In this document: piece by piece, positions 1 to 11,034 of the stretch
Layout: each line of letters begins with the position of its first letter
Position numbering within the stretch: position 1 is the first letter of the stretch
Source: Prunella strophiata
Lineage: Eukaryota > Chordata > Aves > Passeriformes > Prunellidae
NCBI GenBank assembly: GCA_036583965.1
Contig: JAZBQD010000014.1
Location: 51,341,626-51,405,625, forward strand
DNA: 64,000 nt
Reading direction: 5' to 3'
Position numbers and translations under genes: made by a program
Notes under the pieces: generated by a model
What the model was told of the DNA's origin: nothing
The model's database searches: none
Seen by the model: only the letters and a program-made list of their open reading frames with translations

Positions 1-3000
1 AGCAAGAGTTATAGACTTTGTCCATAAACACTATACAAAAAGAGGTACAGGAAGGTAATTAAAGTCCACATTTAGCAACAAAATTATGTTACCTGCCATC
101 CTTCAAGAGCCCAGATCTTGTTTACTATGATTCCTCACTGTATAGGTTACATTTTAAGAATCCAGAGCAGTAATCTTTATAAATTTGCTTTAGTCACAGA
201 GCAGTGGCTATTGTTGATGGAGGGCTACACACCTCCAAAGAGGAGGAGAGCATGAAAGTAGGTGGCTTGATACTTCCTTGAGAGCTAGTGAAAACTTTAA
301 TTAAAAACAAGTTATTTGTTGATAACACAGAAATCTACATATGAATTTTGTGGATAACCATTTTGTTTTAGCCCAGAAAATGGGATGAACACAACTTCAT
401 TGACACTTTAATAGGCTATGTCTCACCTAACTTTAGTTGTGTGAAAATTACATGTTCAGCCTAAGGTGATTATATAGACAGCACTTTAGTCAGTGAAGAT
501 ATTTTCAGTGTGGGCCATTATAGCCAGAAATAGATTTCTAACACAGAATGGGATTAATTCCCTCTGGGTGTGCTTATTTCTCTCCACAGGTTAGAGCACA
601 ATGACAAGTCCAAACTAGGCACAAAGTTAAGTGACATAAATCCTACTTCTAGGTGAACAAAACTCACATGAAGGAGAGGATGAAATTTTAATTTTATTAA
701 CCCTCCTTCCAGAATTACTTTGAATATATTGTCCTGAGGTATTTGTTCACCAGATATTTATATACCGCAACCCCTTATTTAAAATATTTTGTGAACATGT
801 TTGTATTGACCACTGAAAATGAAATTTTGTCCTGTGTTAAACAGAAAGTAGGGTCTGCAGCTGCTGTAAACTGAAACTGCTGAATGATGAAGAGATGCAG
901 ATCTTGTGCACTATAACATGCTGAGTAATATGTTCCCATTTCTCCAGTCAGGTGAAGAAATCCAATCCCATGAACTTCAAAGCAGGCAATGTTTTAAGCC
1001 ATGAAGCCCATTTGATTATCCAGATTTGCCACCATAGGAAAAAAAAAACCTTTTAAAATATACCCTAAATGATGCCAGATTATACTTAGTCATTTTCCAG
1101 AGAGCAGCAGAAACTGGAAGAGTGGCAGTACTTTGCAACAGATGAAAACTAAGATGAAATCTTGGCAAATGACACACTATTTGGTATCAGATCTCTTGGT
1201 CCTTTCTCCCCATTGTACCCAAATGGAGATAAAAAAGGAAGACTGAAAGATCCCATGTTCTCTCCCTGATTTCTGAGCCTGGGCTGTAGCAGATTCCATG
1301 GCATACTTTAACCTTGGACCTGAAATGGTCTGGGCTAGTTGATAATAGACCTTAAAAGGTTGTTGACCAATGTTTGCATCAGCATTGTAGCCTTCCAACA
1401 GCTGTCCATACAAAGCAAGTAACTTGCAGAAAGACTAAGTAAGAAATGAATGTATAGCCATATTTCTGCCTGATGCTGAAAAAATGGATGGAATAGAACA
1501 GACAATATGGTCTTTTATACTCTCTTTCAATTTCCCTTAAACTGAAACACTTTAAAGGGCATTAATAATACAGACTTGCTCCTGTACAGGTTCTTTTATT
1601 TGGAATAACAGCACAGAGTAGGAATGACTGATGACACTCGTGATATACCACAGAACATTAGGAATTGTTACCTCATTCAGATAATAAGGGATATTTTTCT
1701 TAACCTACTACAAATTTTATATTCAGTAATGCAGTTTCCTTTTGCCTTAAAAAATTTACCTTGTCAGGCGAAATGAAGTGTAAATCAAAGAGAGAACAAA
1801 ACCACACTTACTCCCTGTTACCAGCTCAAGTCCAAAGGAAAAGTTCTCAGCAGCCCCTGGCTCCAATTGTGTTTTCCCACAAGAAACACTGCAAGCAATT
1901 TTCTAACTTGTCATCCAAGCATGTATTCTGATTTGATGATGAAAATTAACTCAGTATTTAAACAACTCTTTCTGAAAAAATTTAGTAAGCCTAGGTTTGG
2001 CAGCCAGGGTTTACAGATTACACTACAGGTCATGAAGCTGAGCCACTTAGAGGAACCAATTCCTCTGCATATGTACAATAAGCTCTACAGGATTGCTCTA
2101 ATTCTGTTTGAGTTTTCTTTTGTTTTGAGTGGGGTTTTGTGTATGGATTTTTTGGTTTTGCTTTTTTATTCCCTCTCTCAGTAGATCATACTTAGCAGAC
2201 TCTTCTGTCTCTGCTTGAACTGTCAAAATCCAGACACTATGTGCTAATTGCTGTGATTATGACATTAAGACTGAAATTTTTGACTCTTCTGTGGCAGTGG
2301 GGCCAGCTCAGCAATCTCTAGAGTAGGAAGGATACATTAAAGGTTTGAATATAGTGACATATTTATTCCATAAGTGTCACAGCCTTCTCTTATAATTAAA
2401 TCTGTTGGGTATTCCTTTGTAACAAAAGGGCTTTACTTACAGTTAATTTTTATGCATTTTTGGAAACAAAAAGTAACATTGCTTGATTTCTTTTGACTGG
2501 CAGAGAAGTATCTTCAAAAGTAAAATGTGGTGCTAATACCTCCCATTTCCTCCCCTTCCAGTTTTTTAAAATGGAATTTTCTGATCCTCATTACAGCAGT
2601 GCCCCACAGGGATGTTGATGTTTGCACATAATAATGATTGCAAGCAGCACTGTAGATAAATCTTGGCATGGAAAGAAAACAAGCTATAAATGAAAAAGAA
2701 AAAACTCTACTAGAAATGCAAGATAATGTAGTGGGCTGCTTTTGCTGCTGTTTGAAACAAATGTATTTAAACAGAGAGTGTTAGGCTGAATAATTAAGAA
2801 ATATAGAAGAGAAAATGTAGAGAAACAAACGTACATGGCTATGCTATAAATGAGATTTTTACAAGGGAGAGAACTTTCACATTTATTTCCTTATGTTTGA
2901 AATGGTGCCAAAAATGAGTGAACAGAAGGAAGAACTTTGAGACAGATCAGACCTAAGAGCAGTGTTGCTTCTTCTTTTGACTCAATTTCTTTTATTCAGC

Positions 3001-3539
3001 AACTATACAATAATTTTGTTCCTACTTCAGCTTTCACAGTAAGACTGGTAATGGAAAATCAGACCGACATCTGTGAAATAAGGAAAGAAACATTTGAAAG
3101 CCTTCAACATAAGGACATAACTGATACCAGGGAGAGTTCAGGCTGGCTTCTTTTAAGACTCTAGTGTGCTTCAGCAGTCACTGTAGCTGGCAAAACATGG
3201 TTGAAAATGAGAGTGTTTTCTAAAATATTCTCGGAAAACATTAATTTGATATCTACTGAAGGGAGATGCTCTGCTCAATGATTACATTGTGTCCTGATGC
3301 ATGTTGGGATTTTGTGGCAACACACATACTCTTGGCTTTCAAAGTCACTGGAGTTACTTGGAGGGTTCCTCCTGGGTAGCAGAGCAGAATTTGACCCCAA
3401 ACCATCATTTCTCCTCTGGCTGTCAGCTCTCCCAGCAGCATGCCACACAGGCTGCAAATGGAATCTGGCTAATAACAGCCTAGTGAGTTTATCAGTGGAT
3501 GGCAGTGTGGAAATGTGTCTCCGTCTCGTTTTATATTCA
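1..3539. other. Unique AT-rich non-coding sequence, no gene seen
   Basis: No repeat family, RNA gene or exon could be recognised. The longest open frames (about 105 codons at 1867-2184 +, about 78 codons at 1177-1413 -) have no recognisable domain, no low-complexity-free conserved-looking core and no good splice context, so I treat them as chance. Short A runs occur near 1040. Confidence 0.6.
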
Positions 3540-3579
3540 GAAAAAAAAAAAGAAAGGAAAAAAAGGAAAAAAAAAAAGA
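3540..3579. repeat. A-rich purine tract
   Basis: A 40-base stretch of A runs broken only by single or paired G, with no pyrimidine. This is simple low-complexity sequence. It gives a lysine-rich open frame on the plus strand that should not be read as a protein. Confidence 0.85.
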
Positions 3580-3681
3580 CACATACTGTTTGTATTTCTG
3601 AAATGACAGGCATGGAATGGAATTGTGTAAGTGGCTATGATTCTGTTCTCCTAGTTATTAGAACTGAAATATTTATCTGTC

Positions 3682-3689
3682 TATGTATG

Positions 3690-3721
<32 letters not shown>

Positions 3722-3726
3722 TATAT
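3682..3726. repeat. Compound (TA)n-(CA)n microsatellite
   Basis: Alternating TATG/TA changes into pure TA repeats and then, near 3713, into AC repeats. The TA-to-CA switch is typical of a compound dinucleotide microsatellite and is likely to be length-polymorphic. Confidence 0.9.
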
Positions 3727-4134
3727 TACATGCTGAGGAGACTCAGAAAGGACTTAGAGAAAGGTCACTGTAATTCAATTCCAATAAGTTAAATTTAAGA
3801 AAAATATACAGCAGTGAGCAAACATATACATACCCACACACTGCTGAATGTCACCCTCTTCTGCATAGAACTATGAGGTTTTTCTATATGACCTCCACAT
3901 TTCTCCTTCCCCCAGAAAATCCATTCTTGATAGGGCACACACAGAGAAATATATGGAAAGATGATCAGCTTAATCTTTTATTCTGTTTGCACAAATCCAC
4001 ATGATTTCATTGTTAGCTGTGTTAACCCCTTACCAACTGAATATACAAAAAGAAAAATAAAACAATAAGGAAAGGTGATGAGGAGGTGGGAAAGGTCCTG
4101 TCAATATGCCACAGGCACTATATGGATATATGAT
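3727..4134. other. Unique non-coding sequence
   Basis: AT-rich sequence between two microsatellites. I see no gene or recognised repeat in it. Confidence 0.6.
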
Positions 4135-4204
4135 TAGATAGATATAGATATAGATATAGATATAGATATAGATATAGATATAGATATAGATGATATAGAT
4201 ATAG
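4135..4204. repeat. (GATATA)n hexanucleotide microsatellite
   Basis: About eleven near-perfect copies of the hexamer GATATA, with one interruption near 4190 where an extra TGA breaks the phase. The flanks also contain degenerate GATA/TATA words, suggesting the array grew from a local AT-rich seed. Confidence 0.93.
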
Positions 4205-5041
4205 CCACTGATATATGAGCACTGGGCTCTTCATCATGGGATTGAGGCCCAGAACAGCACAATTCTTTTTTGGAAGAGACCATATTTGGTGTCTAATGAG
4301 CTAGATGGATTTACTAAAATGATTTTGTCAAATAATAGCATTCCCTTGTGCTCAATATGAGCTGACTTATCTTTTAAAATGAATTCAGTAAAGGACTTCT
4401 GTCCATCAGTTGTAAAATAGCATATTATATGATGTATACCAGCCACACCAAAATACTGGAGCATGGATTTGATGTCTATAGCAAATCAAAGAACTTAACA
4501 GGGTTAGGAAGGGAAATAGGATTACTGAAGTAAAAGGGATTGAACTTTTGCAGAATAAAGTGTAACTTGAATCACAATTATGTTTGCATATAGCATCTAT
4601 TGTGATGCAAAGATAGCACAATGCTCAGAAACATGCCCAGTTCTTGCTTACTGTCACTGTTCATTTCCCATTTCTGGCTTGCTTCTTTGTATGGATTTTT
4701 TTTCCTTCAAATTAGTTTAGATGACTATACCATGCTGTACTCCTAACAATGATGACATCAGAGATACCTAGTCAACCATAACTGTCAATGGTTTATTTTA
4801 TAGTTTTTCAAACACTTGCTATATCCTTTTTTTCTATCAGTTTGGTACTCCTCAACAGAACAATTTATTTTCTCAGTGAAGCTCTTTTCCCTTGGTAGAA
4901 GATAATTTATTGGAGATGGAGCTTTTGTAAAAGGTGATGGTTTTGGTATACCTGTATGGTGATATGTATGATTTTGACCTATCACCCCTCTTTGCGAGAT
5001 TCATATTAACATTTTGAAAAACACTTCTTTTGATTTGAGAG
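4205..5041. other. Unique non-coding sequence
   Basis: AT-rich, no repeat or gene recognised. The open frames here (up to about 76 codons on the minus strand) are short and carry no recognisable motif. Confidence 0.6.
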
Positions 5042-5106
5042 ACTGAAGTTTCCAGCTCAGCACAAGCACTGAAGTTTCCAGCTCAGCACTGAAGTTTCCA
5101 TTCAGT
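5042..5106. repeat. Imperfect tandem duplication, three copies of ACTGAAGTTTCC
   Basis: The word ACTGAAGTTTCC starts at 5042, 5068 and 5088. The first two copies continue with the same AGCTCAGC extension; the third diverges into ATTCAGT. Spacings of 26 and 20 bases show that copy 2 lost, or copy 1 gained, a short segment. This is a young local duplication, not a recognised repeat family. Confidence 0.85.
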
Positions 5107-5338
5107 ACTTCATTTCTGAGTCTTGTGTGTCTCATCCAGTACCTTGTCTTGTTTGCAGCAGAAGAGAAGGTTTATCTGAAAATCAGTACCAACTGGTAAG
5201 GAAAACACTAAGACACAATAACCAATTGCAAAATATCTTTCAATACCAAAAAAACCCAACAAGTTCTATGGAACAAGCTGCAAAAGGTAGAAATAAGGTG
5301 ATTTTAGGGTAATAAAGTAATAATCACCCCCCTTGTCA
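5107..5338. other. Unique non-coding sequence
   Basis: No gene or repeat recognised. A short A/C-rich run occurs near 5248-5258. Confidence 0.5.
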
Positions 5339-5480
5339 GGGTAGCTGGAGCTGGAGCTGGAGCTGGAGTTGTGGCTTGCTGCATCCCTGGCTTGCCCTGT
5401 TCCTGGCTGGCAAAGAAGGCAGGACACCCCAGGCAGAGCCTGCCCTCCTGCCAAATGGACCTTGGCTCCCACCCTGGGAG
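5339..5480. other. GC-rich patch with (GGAGCT)4, unidentified
   Basis: GC is about 60-63% in the two 60-base lines I counted, well above the surroundings. It opens with four tandem copies of the hexamer GGAGCT (5345-5368) and then becomes non-repetitive. There is no CpG clustering, so it is not a CpG island. Candidates are an old retroelement or LTR piece, or an expanded simple repeat with a GC-rich flank. I recognise no family. Confidence 0.5.
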
Positions 5481-7063
5481 AATACAGCCAAACATGATAA
5501 ACTTCTGTAGATTCAGTATTGAATCTATTGATTCAATAGAATATTTTTAGCAGAATGAAAATCTCATGTACCTTTCTGGTGCACCAGAACAGTGTGGAGG
5601 AACTTGGTGCATCCCTGGGCGTGCTTCTTGGCAAACTGCAGGCATGAGCAGGGCGAGTCAGAAAATACAATGAGATCCAATCAGAAAATCCACTCCAAGG
5701 ATAAATATAGGGGAACCAACAACACTTTATAGTTTAGGAAGAAGATTCAACATGATCACAAGTTTATAAGCCCCATCAAAGTAACAATAAAAGTGAATTA
5801 AAGGAATTGCATTGTCTGATAAGATGGCACGTCAAGGAGTGATGGTATAAAGGTAGGAAAGGTAACTCTTAAGTTAGACATTAAGAAAAAGTCTTTAACA
5901 GCTACAACAAATTGCCAGCATGGAAAATCCCCAGGGATGGCAGTCAAGTCACTGACATCATGGGGTTTATTCAAGAAAAAAGGTTTCTTTCAATGTGTCT
6001 GATAAAGAAATGCAACAGAAAGTAGAGTGACAGCCCAGAAAATGACTTGACTTTTTATAAATGAATTTGTGAGGTTGTGATTTTTTTAATAGATATGATT
6101 GTATATTTAGAAGAAATAGACATGAAAATTGATTTTTAAAAAGAAATATCCTCTTATATTTTATGTTAGTTGAAATCAGCTTTCAATTAAGACAAGAAAA
6201 ATCTCATTTTATTTTTCCAAAATACATTTTGGGGAAAATATCTTTATATAATGATTTCTGGCTCTAAATTTTTGATGATAAAAAGCCAATTTTTTTTTTA
6301 ATGAGACATGGACTAAGTTCCTAAATAGGAACAAATTATAGATATGTTAATAAACACCTTCTTTCTGTTTCTACTGATATAAGACATTAAAATACACATC
6401 ATAATAATCTAAAGTAAATCACATGACTGTAAGTTATGGGAAAAAAAGATTTTTTAATAAGGAAAAATAACTGTTCATGATTCTGGAGATAAAAAAAATA
6501 AGCCTCCTGTTGGTGAATTTGGAAAGGCATAAAGTGAAACTGCATATGTTTCTAAGAAGTAGCAGCTGAGGACTTGATGGATTAGTGAAAAAAAAAATCC
6601 TCCTTTTTCTGGTAGAGCCCAGAAAAGTATGGGTATTCTTTTTCTTTTCCTTCCACTCTTTCCCCAGCAGCCCAGTAGAAATCTCAGAAATTATTTCCTA
6701 ACACTTCCAGTGGCCTATGAGATCTAGCACTAGAGTGCTGGTAAAACTTCAGAGCCAAAACCTTGTTTTGGATTTCTTTGCATTCCACTTGAAGTACTTT
6801 AGCATTTTCTTTTTGGAGCCCAGCTGCAGAGATGTTTCAGCATGCAAAACAGAAAATAAATAACACAAATGCCTATCTCCAGTTTGTCAAGAGCCAGATT
6901 ACAGTGACTTTAGGTGCTTCTGTGGTCCATATATAGACTTCCTTCAGAATACATTTTTTCTTTCAGAGACCTATTTTGGTTTCAGAATGGTATTAGGAGA
7001 AACTGAGTTTATGCCTGATATATTTTACAGTGATGGCTAAATTGGCTGATCTACATGCTTAAA
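5481..7063. other. Non-coding sequence with a small palindrome
   Basis: AT-rich sequence. A 9-bp perfect inverted repeat (TATTGAATC / GATTCAATA, 4-base loop) sits at 5517-5538. A stretch near 5880-5985 has a faint resemblance to the 3' part of CR1 (a ...TTAAGAAAAAG... start and a ...TCCCCAGGGATGG... middle), but too weak to call. No gene seen. Confidence 0.5.
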
Positions 7064-7079
7064 CCCCCCCCCCCCCCCC
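7064..7079. repeat. C16 homopolymer followed by (ACAA)n
   Basis: Sixteen consecutive C, directly followed by ACAAACAAAC and an A run. Long C homopolymers are rare compared with A/T runs. The C-tract plus A-rich junction could be simple slippage or a sequencing/assembly-sensitive site. Confidence 0.9.
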
Positions 7080-10000
7080 AACAAACAAACAAAAAAAGCA
7101 AGCATAATGATAATGTCTTTCTTGTTCAGCTCTACTCACAGGAAATGTAGGGCTTTCAAATAGAAAATGTCATTAGGAACACTATATTATGATTCTTAGG
7201 AGGGCTGAAGTGGTTTTTGTTTTTTTTAAATCAGTGATCTAGGAAAGCTTTTAAAGCAGTAATTAAGTATCACAAATCCATGGAGATACAGGTAAACAGG
7301 ACTTACCTGCCACAGAAATACAACCAAATTCAGACTGGCATGCAGCAGCAAAGAACAGACAGCAGAGTGACATGCAATTTTGCTCTGAATTAATATCAAG
7401 TAGCAGTCACCAGAGGGACTAGACATTGTGTAAACTGAAATCAAGCTACTCTGAAATGAGTAGTGACGTCTGTGTTTGAAACATTTAGGTAGACAGACTG
7501 TAAGCACCAGGCAGATTTCAGCTACCTGCAAACCAGCAAAACCTTTCTTATTCTGGTTGAAATACATTGTCCTTTCCTCATCCAGTTATCCTTTTTATCC
7601 TCATGGTTTTGGTTTTTAATTTTGGGAATAAATAACCTGCATTGAATACAAGCAATATTTCTCCAATATTCAGTCCTGTTGAATTCTGTCATTCAGTGTT
7701 GACCCTGATTAACTTGTGACATTTAAAGAATCACTGTATAATCTGGTGGACTTGAAATATCAAACAATAACACTAGAGGAAGGGTTCAGGGCAGAGGATG
7801 CTTAAAAATTACTGAAACCAATAACAATAATTTGTGGCCTGAAAGGGAATTTTAAATGAATGAAAGAAGATCAGTGAAAGGTTTGGTGTGCTGATGACTG
7901 GAAGCATTTTATATGAAGAGAAGTTTGGCAGTGACTGGATGAAAATGTTAAATGTAGCAGGCTGGGATACTGATAAATCTTGGAAAGAAGAGGGAACACC
8001 AGTGTCACTCAGAAAGGAAAGCTTTATGCTATCTATCAGTGCACCTGAATGTTGAAAATATTTTAGGGGCAGAATTTAGTCCTTCTACTTTTTCACATAT
8101 TACAATCACAGAACATGGCAAGATTCAGACACTGGGGCAGATGGGTGACAGTAGAAGCCTGCCAAGAATGGCAGAATGGAAGTGTGTCCCAGAATGGAAG
8201 GGCTACAAAGAAGGTCACTGCCTATACTGACAGGAAAAACCTGGCCTAAGGCTGGTGAGGATGCTTCATACTGCTTGGGATGCCAGCCTAGGCAAGGATC
8301 AAGATGACCTTGTTTAATACATCTATCTCTCAAGCAGACTTTGTTTCTCAGGGCTAGATCTGGCCAGAATTGTTGCACAAAGGGCACTGGAGCTTCCTTC
8401 TCCCAAAATGTGCATCCTGCATTTTTAGTTTGTATGGTGAGTAGGTTTTTGCAATGTGTTCTCTGGGGCAAACTGCCTCATCTTGTTTTTACAGAGAGAC
8501 AATGTGATCTCCTTCTTTGTGTCTTAGGACTTGCTTGATGCTTGTAGACTCTGGAGAGCAGGCTCTGCATATTGGAAGGATTTGAAATAAAGATACTAAT
8601 ATGTGCAAAAACTCCAGTGTAAATACAGTTTGCATGATTATTTCCAAGAGCATAATTTTACTCAGTATAAAAACTAATCCACAGATAATAAAGGGGTCTT
8701 GAAGGAAGATAAGGTCATCAAACTTACTAGATATTACTTTCAATTAAGTAAATGGCAAATGCTTTTGCTACCTCTGCTCCTTTTGCTTTATCAACTTTGT
8801 ACTGAAATGGTTTTATCTGAGAAACAGTTGCTTGGTTTGGGTTCATTTATTAGGAGGATATTAGTGTAAAATAGCTTTCTCAAAAGTGCAGTCATAATCT
8901 AAGGAAGAAAAAAGAAAGTTAACCAAGAAAAACTCTAGGAAGCTGGCAGATCTAAGCCTTCTCTTAACTCAAAAATTTAATATGAATTTTAAATCAAGTT
9001 AGAATAGGCTATCATAGAGAAGACAATAGTGGCTTTTTCTTTAATTAGTAATAGTCACAATGCAGTTTTGCTGTTTTTGTCTCATCAGACACTGCAGAAA
9101 ACTGTGTCACTTTTAATGGATTATTATAGTTGAAAGTTTGGTGGTGAAGAAAAAAGAAATCCTGCACAGTTAAGGAAGATGCAACATGAAAGTATAACAG
9201 AATTTGGTCCTCAATTCTACAATGAAATATGTAAGCTTCAATATTTTCACTGCAGGAGTTGTGACAACAGTTATGGGATTTTTTCTTCTTTAATGAAATC
9301 TTTTTCCAATAAATTCAGTCACTAACCTGTCTTAGCTCAAATATTTGCCATGTAGCATGTTATACTGACTGTAAATTTGCTTTTCCTTCTGTCTGAGGGA
9401 GATGCAAAATGTGTTAAAAATTTAGATAAGTTCATTTTAATTTCACCTGCAGAGAAATCATCTGGGTATTCTCTACTGACACATACTGGTGATAATTGGG
9501 CTTCTGATGTCTCCTCTAGGCCTGCTGTCCTGCTCAGCTGTGTTCAGCATATATTACAGTGCACAGAAGCATGTGCAGACAGATAGCAGCCAGTAGTCTC
9601 CTGCAGTTTGATATGGCTTTCTCTGTTTTCTGCTGTGGACATCACAGTCATGAAGCAGAAATAATGGATATCCAGAGAAGAACAGACCAATACACCATAC
9701 ATGTAATTTTCCCTTTTCTGACCTGCATTTTGATGGAATTTCTGGTGAAAATATAAGCTATGAGTGAAATCCTTGCCAGAGGTTTTGCAAACACAGCAAC
9801 AATATATAAGATAAAATAGTACCATGGAGATCAGTCTGGTCTCCTTATCTGACTGAAACACTGCAGCTCCTTACTAATGAAAATATAAAGTGGCATTCTG
9901 CACAGAGACAGAGTGAGCAGATGGAAGTCAGTCCTCTATGCTGCTTGGCTTTGCTAGTACAACAGTAGCAAAAGTCCACCCTACATTGCAAGTGAACCCA

Positions 10001-11004
10001 GCATCTTTGTCTAAATTAACTCATATTCTAGTAACATATATTTCTCATCACACTTCATAAGGAGAATATTCTTTATTGGTCTTTCAGTAGAATGATCTGT
10101 AAAAAAAAGTATCTGGAAGCTTCCTTTTGATGGTTACAGTGCATGGCAGCAAGGTCAACCCCAACTTCCTCAACTGTTAGGGAAAACAAAATTCAGCATC
10201 TCACAGTGCTCCTGAATCTAGTATTACATGGGAGCTTAGAAAGCAGTACAGGGTCCCACATCACATTTTATTTCCCCTGGAAACCCACATAATGCTCCCA
10301 TGTAGCTGGGGCTCAGTAGTTTATTGTGGATGATTGTGATTATTTTCCTCTTTTGATCTTTTTTAATCTGTTAACCTTCTGCACTTTTGAGTGTTAAGTA
10401 GGGACATGCATAACCCAAAACTGGTCTTAGCTCCTTAAAGAAAGAGATAAGTAGCTATCTATGAGTAAAAACAGATTAGATTACCAAAAAGGAGAAAATG
10501 CCTGTGTGGTTTGAGAGTTAACCTTGTTGCCAGCAGTAAGAAGGAGGTGAATTGAAGACATCTATATTTAAGAGAAGTTTTGGATACCTATAGCTATATT
10601 TTACTTTTCCTGCAAAATTGAGGTGTCAACACCAAGAACTGCTGGTGTACTTGCTTCTTGGGCCATGATTCCTCAGGTCTGAGATGAAGGTAACAACACA
10701 GGGTCCTGCTGGGTGATGTCTGAGTTTTGAGAGCAGCCCCTTCCATTGCAAAGGCTTTGGAAGCTTACAGCTGAGCAGAAACCAGCAGGCACCACCCCTT
10801 CCTGTGCCTCCTGTGTACAGACATCAGTAGGAAGCTGTGCTGTTATAAATAAGTAATATATTTTCTCCTTGAAATTGGTGTTCAAAGCACTGTAAAGATC
10901 TGTTCAAGGCTGTGTAAGACAGCAGCATGTCTGTCTTCTGCTGAGCACTAAAATGTCCTTTTAACAAAATGCCAGGGCTTAGTTTTCTGATAGTAACTCT
11001 AACA
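7080..11004. other. Unique AT-rich non-coding sequence
   Basis: I read this on both strands and found no gene, RNA or recognised repeat. The longest open frames (about 113 codons at 7226-7567 -, 121 codons at 8106-8471 -, 105 codons at 9544-9861 -) show no domain or biased composition. An 11-bp inverted repeat TACATGGGAGC / GCTCCCATGTA lies near 10225 and 10295, about 60 bases apart. Confidence 0.55.
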
Positions 11005-11034
11005 TTTATTTGTTTGTTTGTTTATTTGTTTATT
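11005..11034. repeat. (TTTG)n/(TTTA)n microsatellite
   Basis: Interrupted tetranucleotide repeat of TTTG and TTTA units; simple sequence. Confidence 0.85.

Noticed and set aside
1177..1413. Minus-strand 78-codon frame with balanced composition
   Set aside because: No match to any family I know and no splice logic; left as unsupported.
3275..3773. Overlapping open frames on both strands rich in Lys or Phe, or Tyr-Ile
   Set aside because: They run through the A-rich purine tract and the TA/CA microsatellite; no domain outside the simple sequence.
5880..5985. Possible highly diverged CR1 3' piece
   Set aside because: Only a few short words match; cannot be distinguished from chance without an alignment score.
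8106..8471. 121-codon minus-strand open frame with several Cys and His
   Set aside because: Cys/His spacing fits no zinc-finger pattern I recognise, and flanks give no gene context.
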